A stretch of DNA of 64,000 nt from Desulfobacterales bacterium (GCA_016342285.1 JAEINQ010000036.1:1-64000), one strand, 5' to 3'. Shown: positions 9,137-17,753, counted from the first letter of the stretch. The notes: generated by a model not told the origin, from the sequence alone. Numbers and translations are program-made.

Positions 9137-10138
9137 ATGATGAAAAACCGTATCCGTGAATTGCTGGGGATTCGATACCCGATCATTCAGGCACCCATGA
9201 ACTGGGTCAGTGGGGCGGATCTGACGGCGGCCGTTTCCAATGCCGGTGGACTGGGCACCCTGGGACCCAACGCCGGGGCCGAAGGTATCACGCCGGATGC
9301 CGAAGAGACCGCCGAACGGATGCGGATACAGATTCGCAGGGTAAAAGCGTTGACCGCCAAACCCTTTGCCGTGAATATCGTGGCCGGGTTCGGCGAACTG
9401 CTGGTCTATTCGCAGAAAATTGTGGACGTGGTCCTGGAAGAGGCCGTGCCGGTGGCCATTGTCTCGGTGGGGAGGCCCGACATCTACACCGGTGTGCTCA
9501 AAGACGCCGGCATCCGGGTGCTTCACGCCATTTCCACTCCGAGACACGGGATCAAGGCCGAAGAGGCCGGTGTGGATGCGGTGATCTGCGAAGGGTACGA
9601 AGCCGGCGGGCACAAGGGGTTCACTGAACTGACCACCCTGACCCTGACCCCCATGGTGGCCGACGCGGTATCCATTCCGGTGGTGGCCGGCGGCGGTATC
9701 GGCGATGCCCGGGGCATCCTGGCGGCCCTGGCCTTAGGGGCCGACGGGGCCTACATGGGGACCCGGTTCATGGCGACAAAAGAATCGGAAAGCCACGCCA
9801 ACGTGAAGGCGGCCATCGTCGCCGGAAAAGACATCTGCACCGCGTCGGTGCCCAAGGACTTCATGCTGGCCCGGGACCTGACCAACGATTTCACCCGGAC
9901 CTATCACGAGATGCGTGCCGCCGGCGCTTCTCCCGTGGCCCTGAACGAATTTCTCAACGCCCACTCCCAGTACCAGGCCCAGCACCTGGGCGAAGCAGAC
10001 ACCGCGGAGATCTGCTGCGGCCAGGTGGCCGGCCTCATCGATGAAATCCCCAGCGTTAAAGACCTAATGGCCGATATGGTTCAAAACATCGGTGTGCAAT
10101 TTGAAGCACTCAAGCAGCGCCTGGCCGGTCTGGTGTAA
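9137..10138 (+). CDS. Nitronate monooxygenase / FabK-like flavoprotein
   Basis: This 333-residue TIM-barrel FMN enzyme matches the 2-nitropropane dioxygenase family. The N-terminal FMN-site motif QAPMNWVSGADLTAAVSNAG and GGLGTLGP are clear. The catalytic-histidine region reads CEGYEAGGHKGF. The phosphate-binding segment VVAGGGIGDARGILAALALG is followed by GADGAYMGTRFMAT. Family members oxidise nitronates with O2 or act as NAD(P)H-dependent enoyl or quinone reductases. In an anaerobe a reductase role is as likely as a monooxygenase one. AAAGGA precedes the ATG at 9137; a second ATG directly follows. It may be linked to the minus-strand TetR gene but is not clearly in an operon. Confidence 0.9.
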   Translation: MMKNRIRELLGIRYPIIQAPMNWVSGADLTAAVSNAGGLGTLGPNAGAEGITPDAEETAERMRIQIRRVKALTAKPFAVNIVAGFGELLVYSQKIVDVVLEEAVPVAIVSVGRPDIYTGVLKDAGIRVLHAISTPRHGIKAEEAGVDAVICEGYEAGGHKGFTELTTLTLTPMVADAVSIPVVAGGGIGDARGILAALALGADGAYMGTRFMATKESESHANVKAAIVAGKDICTASVPKDFMLARDLTNDFTRTYHEMRAAGASPVALNEFLNAHSQYQAQHLGEADTAEICCGQVAGLIDEIPSVKDLMADMVQNIGVQFEALKQRLAGLV

Positions 10139-10285
10139 CCATTTTCCATCCACGAATAATGCAATTCGTAGATGGGCACAAACTATATAGAGAGGTTCAC
10201 CCGTAGCGTCGAGAAAACAGGTGTTGAATATTGAGCATGCCCCCTTTGGGGGGGGGCTGAGGCCACCCGCTCCGGGGTTGAGGGC

Positions 10286-10948
10286 TCACTTGCCATCAGG
10301 GCAGGCCCCAAGGGCACCTCGGACCAGGCGCATCAGGCCGGCGACGACCTTTTCATCATTCTCCAGGGCATCGGGCCCAACGAAGATTTTCATCCGCTCC
10401 TTGAAGTATTCGGAGGTGTAGGAGTACTGAAGCAGCAAAATGAGGTTGTCGAGGAAAAAGGCCGTGACATCACAATCGATCCCTTTATCCACCAGGCCAT
10501 TGTCCTGGGCCTCGGCAAGCATGGCCTTGTAAAGGCGGGCGGAGATGGTCTCCATCTTCCCGGAAAGCTTGCGGGAGAGATGGGCCAGCCCCTCGGAGGT
10601 CATGTCCAGGTAGATCTGGTTGAGTTCCGGGTAGCGTTTGGAATATTTCTGGGCAGCCCGAAACATGCTTTCCAGTTTTTCAAAGATATCCCCCTCGGCC
10701 GTCCGGACCTGGTCGAGTACCCCTTCCAGGATATGGTAGGCCCGATCGATAACGGTGAGAAAAAGGTCTTCCTTGGAGGCGAAATAGTTGTACATGGCGC
10801 CGATGCTGACGCCGGCCCGCCGGGCAATGACATTGATGTTAGCCGTGCCGAACCCCTTGGCGGCAAACTCGGCGGCGGCGGCAGCCATGATCCGTTCTTT
10901 CTTCTCTTCGGCGATTTTTTCAAATGCTTCTTTGTAGTGCTTTTCCAT
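10286..10948 (-). CDS. TetR-family transcriptional regulator
   Basis: This 220-residue repressor has an N-terminal TetR helix-turn-helix: KKERIMAAAAAEFAAKGFGTANINVIARRAGVSIGAMYNYFASKEDLF (residues about 17-65, shown in the gene as one uninterrupted domain). The rest is an all-helical ligand-binding and dimer domain with no recognisable ligand motif. AAGGG precedes the start. It is divergent from the SCP2/aminotransferase/transketolase operon. Two matching palindromes lie between them, so I infer that it represses that operon and perhaps itself. TetR proteins with TGAnTGA-type operators often respond to acyl-CoA; that link is by analogy only. Confidence 0.92.
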   Translation of the reverse strand: MEKHYKEAFEKIAEEKKERIMAAAAAEFAAKGFGTANINVIARRAGVSIGAMYNYFASKEDLFLTVIDRAYHILEGVLDQVRTAEGDIFEKLESMFRAAQKYSKRYPELNQIYLDMTSEGLAHLSRKLSGKMETISARLYKAMLAEAQDNGLVDKGIDCDVTAFFLDNLILLLQYSYTSEYFKERMKIFVGPDALENDEKVVAGLMRLVRGALGACPDGK

Positions 10949-11195
10949 GGATTCACCCTTGACGGATTCGTAAAGAACCCGATATCTGCGTTACGCTCCT
11001 TCCTTCGTCATTGCGGCGTACCGAAAGTTCGCCTCATTTCTCTGGATTCGCACGCCTTGATCTCGGGTATTTTACGAAACCGCCCAAAATTGCATTCTTT
11101 TAAGGGTTCACCACCCCTTAACGATCCCTCAAAAGACACGAATATCGATTCCTGCGGCGCAGCCGCTGCCCATCAATTTGCGACAGCAAATTTAT

Positions 11196-11213
11196 CGAGT
11201 GATTACTCACTCG
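11196..11213. promoter_or_regulatory. TetR operator candidate, distal
   Basis: CGAGTGA-TTAC-TCACTCG has 7-bp perfect arms and a 4-bp spacer. It shares GAGTGA-N4-TCACTC with the site at 11317-11338. It lies about 250 bases upstream of the TetR start and 170 upstream of the operon start. Confidence 0.65.
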
Positions 11214-11282
11214 GACATATCCCTGTCAACCGCAAATCGATTTCCCCGCAGCCGTCGACCGAGGGCCATTGATTTTTTTTCT

Positions 11283-11310
11283 TGACTTTTTCTCTCTATT
11301 CCCGGAAAGT
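11283..11310 (+). promoter_or_regulatory. Candidate promoter of SCP2/aminotransferase/transketolase operon
   Basis: TTGACT at 11283-11288 is a good -35 hexamer. About 17 bases later the sequence AAGTAA is a weak -10. The start of transcription would fall just before or within the operator at 11317-11338, a common layout for TetR repression. The -10 match is poor, so the exact promoter is uncertain. Confidence 0.4.
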
Positions 11311-11316
11311 AAAAAA

Positions 11317-11338
11317 CATGAGTGAGCAGTCACTCATG
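11317..11338. promoter_or_regulatory. TetR operator candidate, proximal
   Basis: ATGAGTGA-GCAG-TCACTCAT has 8-bp arms; one more base pair (C/G) extends it to 9. Its 4-bp spacer and GAGTGA core match the distal site. It lies 45 bases before the first gene and just downstream of the TTGACT element, so binding here would block transcription. Confidence 0.7.
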
Positions 11339-11382
11339 CACCTCGCCAACTCCTGAAAACATTTGAATAAGGAGTTTTAACA

Positions 11383-12144
11383 ATGAGTTATGATATTGTC
11401 AAAGCCCACCTCAACCTCCATGCCGTCCTTCAGAATCTGGAAGATCTGGTCGCCTACGATCCCCAGACGGCGGAACTGGCCAAAGACTGGCGGATTTCCA
11501 TCCAGTTCAGCGTGAAGGGCGGCCCCCAGGCCTTCGTCGACTTCAGAGACGGCACTTGCCATGTGGGTCGCGGCAGCCATCCGGCGCCCTCGGTAAAGCT
11601 TTTTTTTACATCGCCCGCCCATCTCAACCGGATGATGGACGGCAAGGCCAACCCCATTCCCCTAAAGGGGTTCACCCGCCTGGGTTTTCTTGCCAAGGAA
11701 TTCCCCAAGGCCACCGACCGGCTCGAATACTTTCTCAAACCCACCCCGGAACTGCTCCGGGATGAAGGTTATCTCGCTTTAAATACCCGCATGACCCTGA
11801 ATACAGCCGCCTTTTCCGTCCCGGAACTGGCTCAGCTGGATCCCCTGGCGAAACTGAGCGCCGCCCACATCCAGGACGGCACGGTCGTGATCAAAATCCT
11901 TCCGGAGGGCCCGGCGGCCCATGTCTCTTTTGCCAAGGGACGAATCGAATCAGGAAAGACTGACGTCGAAAGGCCCATGGCCAAGCTCTCTCTTAGGAAC
12001 ATGCAAATCGCCAATGACTTCTTCAACGGCCGCCTCGACCTGTTCACCGCCGTGGCCATGGGGGATGTGATGATCAAAGGCCAGACGCCCATGCTCGACG
12101 CCCTGGGGCTGATCCTTGATCGCGTTCCGGAATACCTGGAGTGA
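11383..12144 (+). CDS. Double SCP2-like lipid-carrier protein
   Basis: This 253-residue protein appears to hold two sterol-carrier-protein-2-like domains. The first half has the pattern FSVKGGPQAFVDFRDG, then VKLFFTSPAHLNRMMDGKANPIPLKGF and a helix ending FLKPTPEL. The second half repeats it: VVIKILPEGPAAHVSFAKG, then AKLSLRNMQIANDFFNGRLD, AVAMGDVMIKGQ and a final helix. SCP2 domains bind lipids or acyl-CoA in a hydrophobic tunnel. There is no signal peptide, so it is cytoplasmic. AAGGAG lies at the right distance. It is the first gene of the operon under the TetR palindromes. The domain call is by eye. Confidence 0.7.
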   Translation: MSYDIVKAHLNLHAVLQNLEDLVAYDPQTAELAKDWRISIQFSVKGGPQAFVDFRDGTCHVGRGSHPAPSVKLFFTSPAHLNRMMDGKANPIPLKGFTRLGFLAKEFPKATDRLEYFLKPTPELLRDEGYLALNTRMTLNTAAFSVPELAQLDPLAKLSAAHIQDGTVVIKILPEGPAAHVSFAKGRIESGKTDVERPMAKLSLRNMQIANDFFNGRLDLFTAVAMGDVMIKGQTPMLDALGLILDRVPEYLE

Positions 12145-12216
12145 AAACGCCACCCGAACGTGCCGGACGATCCGCATTCAACGGCGCCGATATCGACAGA
12201 CAAGGGAGGATCGACC

Positions 12217-13467
12217 ATGGAGACTTTTGACTACCCCAAATCCCGGGATCTTTTCACCAGGGCGGCAAAAGTCGTTCCCTGCGGCATTTACGGCCATTTC
12301 AGCCCCGCGCCCCTGGTACCGCCGGAGTCCTATCCGTTTTACACCGCAAGGGCAGCGGGATCACGGTTTTGGGACGTGGACGGAAACGAATTCATCGATT
12401 ACATGTGCGCTTACGGTCCCATGATAACGGGGTATAACCGTGAAGAAGTCGACCAGGCGGCCATGGATCAGCTCAAACGCGGCAATTGTACCACCGGCGC
12501 GCCCGAAGTCATGGTCGACCTGGCCGAATACCTGGTCGATCTGATCCCCTCCGCGGACTGGGCCTTTTTCGCCAAAAACGGCGGTGACCTCACCGATTAC
12601 GCCACCATGATCGCCCGGGACGCCACGGGGCGAAAAAAGATCGTCATGATCGGCGGCGGCTACCACGGCGTGGCCTCCTGGATGCAGGCACCCGGGCACC
12701 ACGGCCTCATCGAAGAGGACTATGCCCACATCATCCGCATTCCCTGGAACGATGCCGATGCCTTTGAACAGGTGATCGGCCGATACCCCGACCAGATCGC
12801 CGGATTTATCGCCACGCCCTACCACGTGCCTGCCTTTGCCGACAACGAACTGCCGGCAGAGGGCTACTGGCAGCGGATCGAAACCCTCTGCCGCAAGAAC
12901 GGCATCGTTCTGATCGTAGACGACATTCGTCACGGCTTCCGATTCGATATGGGCGGCTCCTGCGAATACTTCGGGTTCAAACCGGACCTGATCTGCTTTT
13001 GCAAGGCACTGGCCAACGGTTATCCCATCTCGGCCCTGGTCGGCAACCAGTCGCTCAAGGATGTGGTGGCCCGGGTCTTTTACACCGGCAGTTACTGGTT
13101 CTCCGCCGTTCCCATGGCCGCCGCCCTTGCCAACCTCAAGCTGATGAAGGAAATCGACGCCCCACGGAAAATTCTCGAAACAGGCAATCGACTTCTGGAC
13201 GGCATGGTTGATATCGCCAAAGGTTACGGCTATGATCTGAAGGTCACCGGCGCCCCGTCCATGCCCTACCTTCGGATTACCAACGATCCGTCCCTGATGC
13301 TCCACCAGGACTGGTGCGCCGAATGCACAAAAAGAGGGGTCTACTTCACCTCTCATCACAACTGGTTCATTTCCACGGCCCATACGGACCGGGATATTGA
13401 ACAAACCCTGGCGATCGTGGACGAAGCCTTCAAGGTCGTCAAGGCACAATACGGGGACTCTTTTTAA
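12217..13467 (+). CDS. Class III PLP aminotransferase (GSAM-like)
   Basis: This enzyme has 416 residues of the glutamate-1-semialdehyde/omega-aminotransferase fold. The PLP lysine is Lys263 in CFCKALANGYPISAL. The aspartate that contacts the pyridine nitrogen is in VDDIRHGFRFD, where most relatives have DEV and a T or R context. The C-terminal GVYFTSHHNWFISTAHTDRDIE resembles the glutamate-semialdehyde branch. The ATG at 12217 is chosen because AAGGGAGG lies nine bases upstream; a GTG-type extension upstream is not needed. It lies between the SCP2-like gene and a split transketolase, so the substrate may be an aldehyde or ketone made by, or fed to, the transketolase. True glutamate-semialdehyde function is unlikely in this context. 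Confidence 0.88.
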   Translation: METFDYPKSRDLFTRAAKVVPCGIYGHFSPAPLVPPESYPFYTARAAGSRFWDVDGNEFIDYMCAYGPMITGYNREEVDQAAMDQLKRGNCTTGAPEVMVDLAEYLVDLIPSADWAFFAKNGGDLTDYATMIARDATGRKKIVMIGGGYHGVASWMQAPGHHGLIEEDYAHIIRIPWNDADAFEQVIGRYPDQIAGFIATPYHVPAFADNELPAEGYWQRIETLCRKNGIVLIVDDIRHGFRFDMGGSCEYFGFKPDLICFCKALANGYPISALVGNQSLKDVVARVFYTGSYWFSAVPMAAALANLKLMKEIDAPRKILETGNRLLDGMVDIAKGYGYDLKVTGAPSMPYLRITNDPSLMLHQDWCAECTKRGVYFTSHHNWFISTAHTDRDIEQTLAIVDEAFKVVKAQYGDSF

Positions 13468-13492
13468 ACAGATACCAAAAGGGGGGACGTTC

Positions 13493-14335
13493 ATGCCGAT
13501 CACCGATGAAGAACTCAAGATTCTGAAGGAAAATGCCAGGCAGAATCGGCGCGACATCATCGACATCACTGGCTGGTCGGGCGGCGCTCACATCGGCGGT
13601 GCCCTGAGCATGGTGGATATGCTGACCCTGCTCTACTACAAGGTCGCCCATATCGACCCGTCAGACCCTGAAAAGGCGGACCGGGACCGTATCATCGTCA
13701 GCAAGGGGCACGGTGGGGTCGGCTACGCCGCCATGCTGGCCCGGCGGGGGTATTTCGATTTCGAACTGCTGCGGGAGTTCAACAAATTTAAATCCCCTTT
13801 CGGCATGCATCTCGATAGCAGCAAGGTCCGTGGCGTGGATGTCTCCACCGGCAGTCTCGGACACGGCCTGCCCATTGCCCTGGGTCTGGCCATGGGCGCG
13901 CGGGTCCAGAAAAAAGACTGGCGGACCTACTGCATCCTCGGAGACGGTGAATGCAACGAAGGTTCGGTATGGGAGGCTGCCATGGCCGCCGCCCAGTTCA
14001 AGGCCACCAACCTGATCACCTTCGTGGACCGCAACCGTCTCATGATCGACGGCACCACCGAGGAGGTCATGGGCATCGAACCCTTTGCCGACAAATGGAA
14101 GGCCTTCGGCTTCACCGTCAAGGAAGTGGACGGGCACAGCTTTCCCGAACTGATGGAAGCCATCGATTTTGCCCACACCCAAACCGCGGCGCCGGTGGTG
14201 ATCATTGCCAATACCGTCAAGGGAAAAGGGATTGACTTCATGGAAAACGAAGTCAAATGGCATTACGGCGGTCTGGACACCGATCTCATGGAAAAGGCCA
14301 AACAGTCCGTGGACCGCATGTACGGCATGGCTTAA
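13493..14335 (+). CDS. Transketolase, N-terminal (ThDP-binding) subunit
   Basis: This 280-residue subunit of a split transketolase carries the diphosphate-binding half of the thiamine site. The motif GDGECNEGSVWEA begins at Gly150 and ends in the expected FVDRNR. His73 in SKGHGG and GSLGHGLPIALG are the other conserved active-site parts. Alone it is inactive; it pairs with the next gene product to move a two-carbon ketol unit from a ketose (or ketoacid-like donor) to an aldehyde. The ribosome site is GGGGGG/ACGTTC-like and the gene starts 25 bases after the aminotransferase stop. Split transketolases outside the pentose pathway often serve specialised biosynthesis. Confidence 0.93.
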   Translation: MPITDEELKILKENARQNRRDIIDITGWSGGAHIGGALSMVDMLTLLYYKVAHIDPSDPEKADRDRIIVSKGHGGVGYAAMLARRGYFDFELLREFNKFKSPFGMHLDSSKVRGVDVSTGSLGHGLPIALGLAMGARVQKKDWRTYCILGDGECNEGSVWEAAMAAAQFKATNLITFVDRNRLMIDGTTEEVMGIEPFADKWKAFGFTVKEVDGHSFPELMEAIDFAHTQTAAPVVIIANTVKGKGIDFMENEVKWHYGGLDTDLMEKAKQSVDRMYGMA

Positions 14336-14402
14336 TCGAATCTGAACGGCGAAGCCGCAATCCACAAAAAATGCACCAGCGATTTTATCATGGGAGGACA
14401 AC

Positions 14403-15413
14403 ATGAGCGAAGGGTTGACCTGGACCGTCTACGACGCCGATACCATGACCCAGGCGGAAATCTACGGCGAGGTACTCTGCCGTCTGGGCGAAGAATACCC
14501 CAACATTGTCGGTCTGTCTGCCGACCTGGCCAAGTCCACCAAGATCGGCAAGTTCGGCGACAAGTTTCCCGAACGCTTTTTCAATGTGGGCATCGCCGAA
14601 CAGAACCTCTTCGGCATGGCCGCGGGAATGGCCAAATCCGGCCTCATCCCCTTTGTTTCCACCATGGCCGTTTTTGCGGCCATGCGGGCCTGCGAACAGG
14701 TCCGCACCGACATCTGCTACCAGAACCTGGATTGTAAGATCATCGCCACCCATGCCGGGTCTTCTTTCGGCCAGGCCGGAACCACCCACCACTGCACCGA
14801 AGATTTGGCCATCATGCGCAGTTTTGCCAACATGACGGTTATCGTTCCGGCCGACGGCATCGAAACCGCCCATGCCGTCCGGGCGGCCGTCACCTGGCAG
14901 GGGCCGGTATACATACGAATCGGCCGGGGTTTCGAGCCCCGATTCTATGAGGAAGAGGACTACGGATTCGCCATCGGCAAATCCATCGAAGTACACCCCG
15001 GCACCGACATCACCCTGATTTGTTGCGGCGTCACCGTGCTTCAGGCCGTAGAGGCGGCCCAATATCTGGCTGAAAAGGATGAACTTTCCGTCCGGGTGAT
15101 CAACATGCACACCCTCAAACCACTGGACGACGAAGCCGTTCTCAAAGCCGTCACCGATACCCGCCGAATCATCACCATCGAGGACCATAACATCTTCGGC
15201 GGCCTGGGCAGCGCAGTGGCCGATGTCATTGCCTCAAGCGGCAAGGGGTGTGCCTTTGAAAAAGTCGGCATTCCGGATTGTTACTGCGAAGTCGGGTACC
15301 CGGAAGACCTCCAGAGCCACTACAAGCTAGATGCCGACGGAATCATCGAAAAGGTCCGCGAGGTGATGGGGCGCGATTTTGAAGAAGACGACAACTGGGA
15401 AGATGAGGTGTAG
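14403..15413 (+). CDS. Transketolase, C-terminal subunit
   Basis: This 336-residue partner holds the pyrimidine-binding domain and the C-terminal domain. Glu66 in FNVGIAEQNLFGMAAG is the catalytic glutamate that activates thiamine. PFVSTMAVFAAMRACEQVRTD and the His pair in AGTTHHCTEDLA fit the family. The C-terminal domain runs from about residue 195 (ITLICCGVTVLQAVEAA). It starts after GGGAGGA and 67 bases after the N-terminal subunit. The pair forms a whole transketolase of about 616 residues, close to the usual size. The next gene follows after two bases. Confidence 0.93.
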   Translation: MSEGLTWTVYDADTMTQAEIYGEVLCRLGEEYPNIVGLSADLAKSTKIGKFGDKFPERFFNVGIAEQNLFGMAAGMAKSGLIPFVSTMAVFAAMRACEQVRTDICYQNLDCKIIATHAGSSFGQAGTTHHCTEDLAIMRSFANMTVIVPADGIETAHAVRAAVTWQGPVYIRIGRGFEPRFYEEEDYGFAIGKSIEVHPGTDITLICCGVTVLQAVEAAQYLAEKDELSVRVINMHTLKPLDDEAVLKAVTDTRRIITIEDHNIFGGLGSAVADVIASSGKGCAFEKVGIPDCYCEVGYPEDLQSHYKLDADGIIEKVREVMGRDFEEDDNWEDEV

Positions 15414-15415
15414 CC

Positions 15416-16189
15416 ATGACCGTTGAACGGGAAGTTCTCGCGGCCCGCCTTTTTCTCAGAGCGGTGCTGCCGGTAATCAAAGTCGTCGTAACCGACGATC
15501 CGAAAATGAAGAAAAAGTTTGAAGGGGTCAATGCCAGGGTTCAATTCGTGGCTGACCACGAAGGCACGCCAATCGGATCCGCCCTGGTATTCGATGCCGA
15601 AGGGTTTCGGGTGGTCCACGACATCTCAAACGCCTCGGACATCACCTTCAGTTTTAAAACCATTGCAAAAATGAACGCCTTTTTCGCCGGCAAACCGGTC
15701 ATCCCGAAAATTCGAGGCTGGTTGAAAACCGGCCTGTTGCTCAACGTTTTCGGGCTTCTCATGAGCCTGAAAATTCTCATGCCCGATGCCGACCCCAAAG
15801 ACCCGGCCAAACGGCGGCTCAAGGTCAAGATGACCTTTTTCATGATCACCACGGCCCTATCCCAGTACAACAAGGGGGGCGACCCGGAGATGGTCAAGTG
15901 GACATCGAAACAGCCCGAGCGGATTTATCAGATCACCGTGGATGACGACATCGCCGCCTATCTTCGGGTCAAGGCGGGAAAATCCATGGCCGGCCGGGGT
16001 GTCTATCCGCGTCGGAGACCTTTTGTCCATATGAAATTCAACGGGGTTGAAGGCGCCTACCCCATCGTCATGAACCAGGTCAACATGGTGGACGCCATTC
16101 GAAAAGGGTTCCTCAGCCTGGAGGGGTCTCCCGAGTACGGGCGCGACATTGGCGACTTTATGATACGGATTCAGGAGCTGATCACCTGA
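15416..16189 (+). CDS. SCP2-like protein, second in operon
   Basis: This 257-residue protein ends the operon and starts two bases after the transketolase. It seems to be a diverged SCP2-like carrier: the strand-turn-strand region VQFVADHEGTPIGSALVFDAEG, the segment ITFSFKTIAKMNAFFAGKPVIPKIRG (where SCP2 proteins have a lipid-tunnel helix), and a second half with VHMKFNGVEGAYPIVMNQVNMVDAIRKGF. A weakly hydrophobic stretch (TGLLLNVFGLLMSLKILM) may touch membrane lipid. It is longer than a single SCP2 domain, so it may be a degenerate double domain like the first gene. The call is a by-eye resemblance only. Confidence 0.55.
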   Translation: MTVEREVLAARLFLRAVLPVIKVVVTDDPKMKKKFEGVNARVQFVADHEGTPIGSALVFDAEGFRVVHDISNASDITFSFKTIAKMNAFFAGKPVIPKIRGWLKTGLLLNVFGLLMSLKILMPDADPKDPAKRRLKVKMTFFMITTALSQYNKGGDPEMVKWTSKQPERIYQITVDDDIAAYLRVKAGKSMAGRGVYPRRRPFVHMKFNGVEGAYPIVMNQVNMVDAIRKGFLSLEGSPEYGRDIGDFMIRIQELIT

Positions 16190-16212
16190 TAAAATCGCTG
16201 GCGCGATTTTAT
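16189..16212 (+). terminator. AT-rich hairpin at end of operon
   Basis: ATAAAATCGC-TGGC-GCGATTTTAT gives a perfect 10-bp stem directly at the stop codon of the last operon gene. Its outer T-rich side may serve as a weak intrinsic terminator. A related half (AGCGATTTTATC) also appears at about 14377 and near 47910. Confidence 0.5.
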
Positions 16213-16249
16213 ATGACGCGGCTTCGCCGCTATAATTAGAAACCCCCGC

Positions 16250-16272
16250 GGGCGGCCGTTTCCAGGCCGCCC
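16250..16272. repeat. GC-rich perfect hairpin
   Basis: GGGCGGCC-GTTTCCA-GGCCGCCC has 8-bp perfect arms. It follows the previous hairpin by 40 bases and has no T-run. Confidence 0.5.
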
Positions 16273-16363
16273 GGCTGACGGGTGGCGCCACTCGCCTGGT
16301 TTCAACGCATCCTTCCAGTTCCTCCCGATTGCATTTTCCCCGCGAGTTGGTTAATCTTCCGGC

Positions 16364-17554
16364 ATGATTGGCGAGATCCTCATTCTTCGAATAGTTTGCG
16401 TTGAAAGCGTGAAAACCGCTGTCTTCCATTGGGCAACGATCCTGATGGTCGTGGCCACCGCCTTTTTGTTGCCGACACAGGCCGGTGCTGTCGATGAAAC
16501 GAACTGGTACGAAAAGGGAAGTGAACTGCTCAAGGCACATCAATACCAAGAGGCCATTGACGCCTTTTCCACCGCCGTTGAAACGATTCCCCACGACTAC
16601 CAGGCTTACAGCAAGCGGGGTGCCGCCCGTTATCTCAAGGGGGATTACGCCGAAGCCATCGCCGACTACCACACGGCGCTCGGCATGAATCCCGACGACG
16701 CCGTGGCCCTTCACCAACTGGCAGTGATTCTGACCTTCTGTCCGGATCCGGCGTTTCAAAACCTGTCCCAAGCCCTCATTTCGGCCCAACGTGCCGTCGA
16801 CCTGATGTATGCACCGATTTTTATTAAAACCCTTGCCGCCATCCAGTACGAAGCCGGTGAGATCGAAGCGGCGGTCCATACACAGGAAAAGCTCATTGCG
16901 CTGACCCAATACCTCGGCCAGACCATAGACCTGCCGGCCATGGAAGCCCAACTCTCTGAATACCGGAAAAAAAGCAGGAAGTTCGGCCAGTTGTCCAGTA
17001 ACATGCCAGAAGATCAAGACGTCGGCCTGCCTCCGCCCCACAAAGACCCGGTGCGCGTCAATCCGTACCGATCGCGGAAAAAACCCAATGATCGGGCGCC
17101 TGAAACCCATGCATTCACCATCCATCTCCATTCGTTTCAGGACCGGGACAAGGCCAACCGCACGGCCCAATCGCTACGCTCCCGGGGTGAAGCAGCCTTT
17201 GTTTCCCATGTGGACATTCCGAAAAGAGGGCGTTGGTTCCGGGTTTACGTCGGCTCCTATTCCCTTGAATCGGAAGCCATGAAACACGCCATTGAGCTCA
17301 GGCGGCAAAAACTGCCTTACGCTCGGGCGGTCCAACGGCCCTGGGCCGTTCGGGTGGGCCTTTCCGGTCGCGACGCAACATTGGCCGATCTGGATGAGAC
17401 CCTTCTTGATAGGGGGTATCTGACGCACCCTCTTCAGACCGGTGGGCCGGGCAAGGCAAGGCTGTACGGGGCGTTTGCGACCGAAAACGACGCCGAAGCA
17501 GCGGCCCGTGAACTGAAAACGGACGGGTTTGACGCGACAGCGGTTGCCCAGTGA
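16364..17554 (+). CDS. Exported TPR and SPOR-domain protein
   Basis: The protein has 396 residues. A signal sequence or anchor covers about residues 16-42 (VKTAVFHWATILMVVATAFLL then PTQAGA). TPR repeats follow (WYEKGSELLKAHQYQEAIDAFSTAVE; AYSKRGAARYLKGDYAEAIADYHTALGMNPDD) over about residues 45-160. The C-terminal part (about 245-395) holds two SPOR-like units: HAFTIHLHSFQDRDKANRTAQSL... and WAVRVGLSGRDATLADLDETL.... SPOR domains bind denuded peptidoglycan, so it may act at the cell wall or division site. The start is uncertain: ATG at 16364 or a GTG at 16409 that would begin right at the signal peptide. Neither has a strong ribosome site. Confidence 0.75.
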   Translation: MIGEILILRIVCVESVKTAVFHWATILMVVATAFLLPTQAGAVDETNWYEKGSELLKAHQYQEAIDAFSTAVETIPHDYQAYSKRGAARYLKGDYAEAIADYHTALGMNPDDAVALHQLAVILTFCPDPAFQNLSQALISAQRAVDLMYAPIFIKTLAAIQYEAGEIEAAVHTQEKLIALTQYLGQTIDLPAMEAQLSEYRKKSRKFGQLSSNMPEDQDVGLPPPHKDPVRVNPYRSRKKPNDRAPETHAFTIHLHSFQDRDKANRTAQSLRSRGEAAFVSHVDIPKRGRWFRVYVGSYSLESEAMKHAIELRRQKLPYARAVQRPWAVRVGLSGRDATLADLDETLLDRGYLTHPLQTGGPGKARLYGAFATENDAEAAARELKTDGFDATAVAQ

Positions 17555-17571
17555 GAGACCCATGGGAAAAG

Positions 17572-17744
17572 GGTAAACTTTTACAGGGCATCACGCCGAG
17601 GCGTGACTTTGTTCCCGGGCATTTGAAGTACAATAGAGACCGTCTGCATGCCCGGCGCCTCGCATCTACGGCACTCTGTAAATGCTTACCGTGCAAGGGT
17701 TCGGAACGCCGTATCGTTTCAACCCCGTGAACAGTTACGGAAAA
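17572..17744 (+). repeat. Dispersed palindromic repeat, copy A
   Basis: This about 173-bp element matches the reverse complement of 36167-36341 nearly base for base. Its first 119 bp begin GGTAAACTTTTACAG and end CTGTAAATGCTTACC, imperfect terminal inverted repeats. Inside is the hairpin CACGCC-GA-GGCGTG. A 55-bp tail (GTGCAAGGGTTCGGAAC...) is shared too. The tail reaches almost to the start of the decayed kinase gene. Confidence 0.85.
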
Positions 17745-17753
17745 GGAGCCGTC

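Larger units (their letters stand above)
10949..11382. other. Divergent control region of TetR and SCP2 operon
   Basis: The gap between the TetR gene and the operon at 11383 holds two palindromes with the same consensus, plus a TTGACT promoter element at 11283. No gene is supported within it. The region from about 10980 to 11190 contains no structure that I recognise. Confidence 0.6.

Noticed and set aside
12361..13569. 402-codon minus-strand frame opposite the GSAM-like aminotransferase
   Set aside because: It is antisense to an enzyme with intact catalytic motifs; composition is shadow-like.
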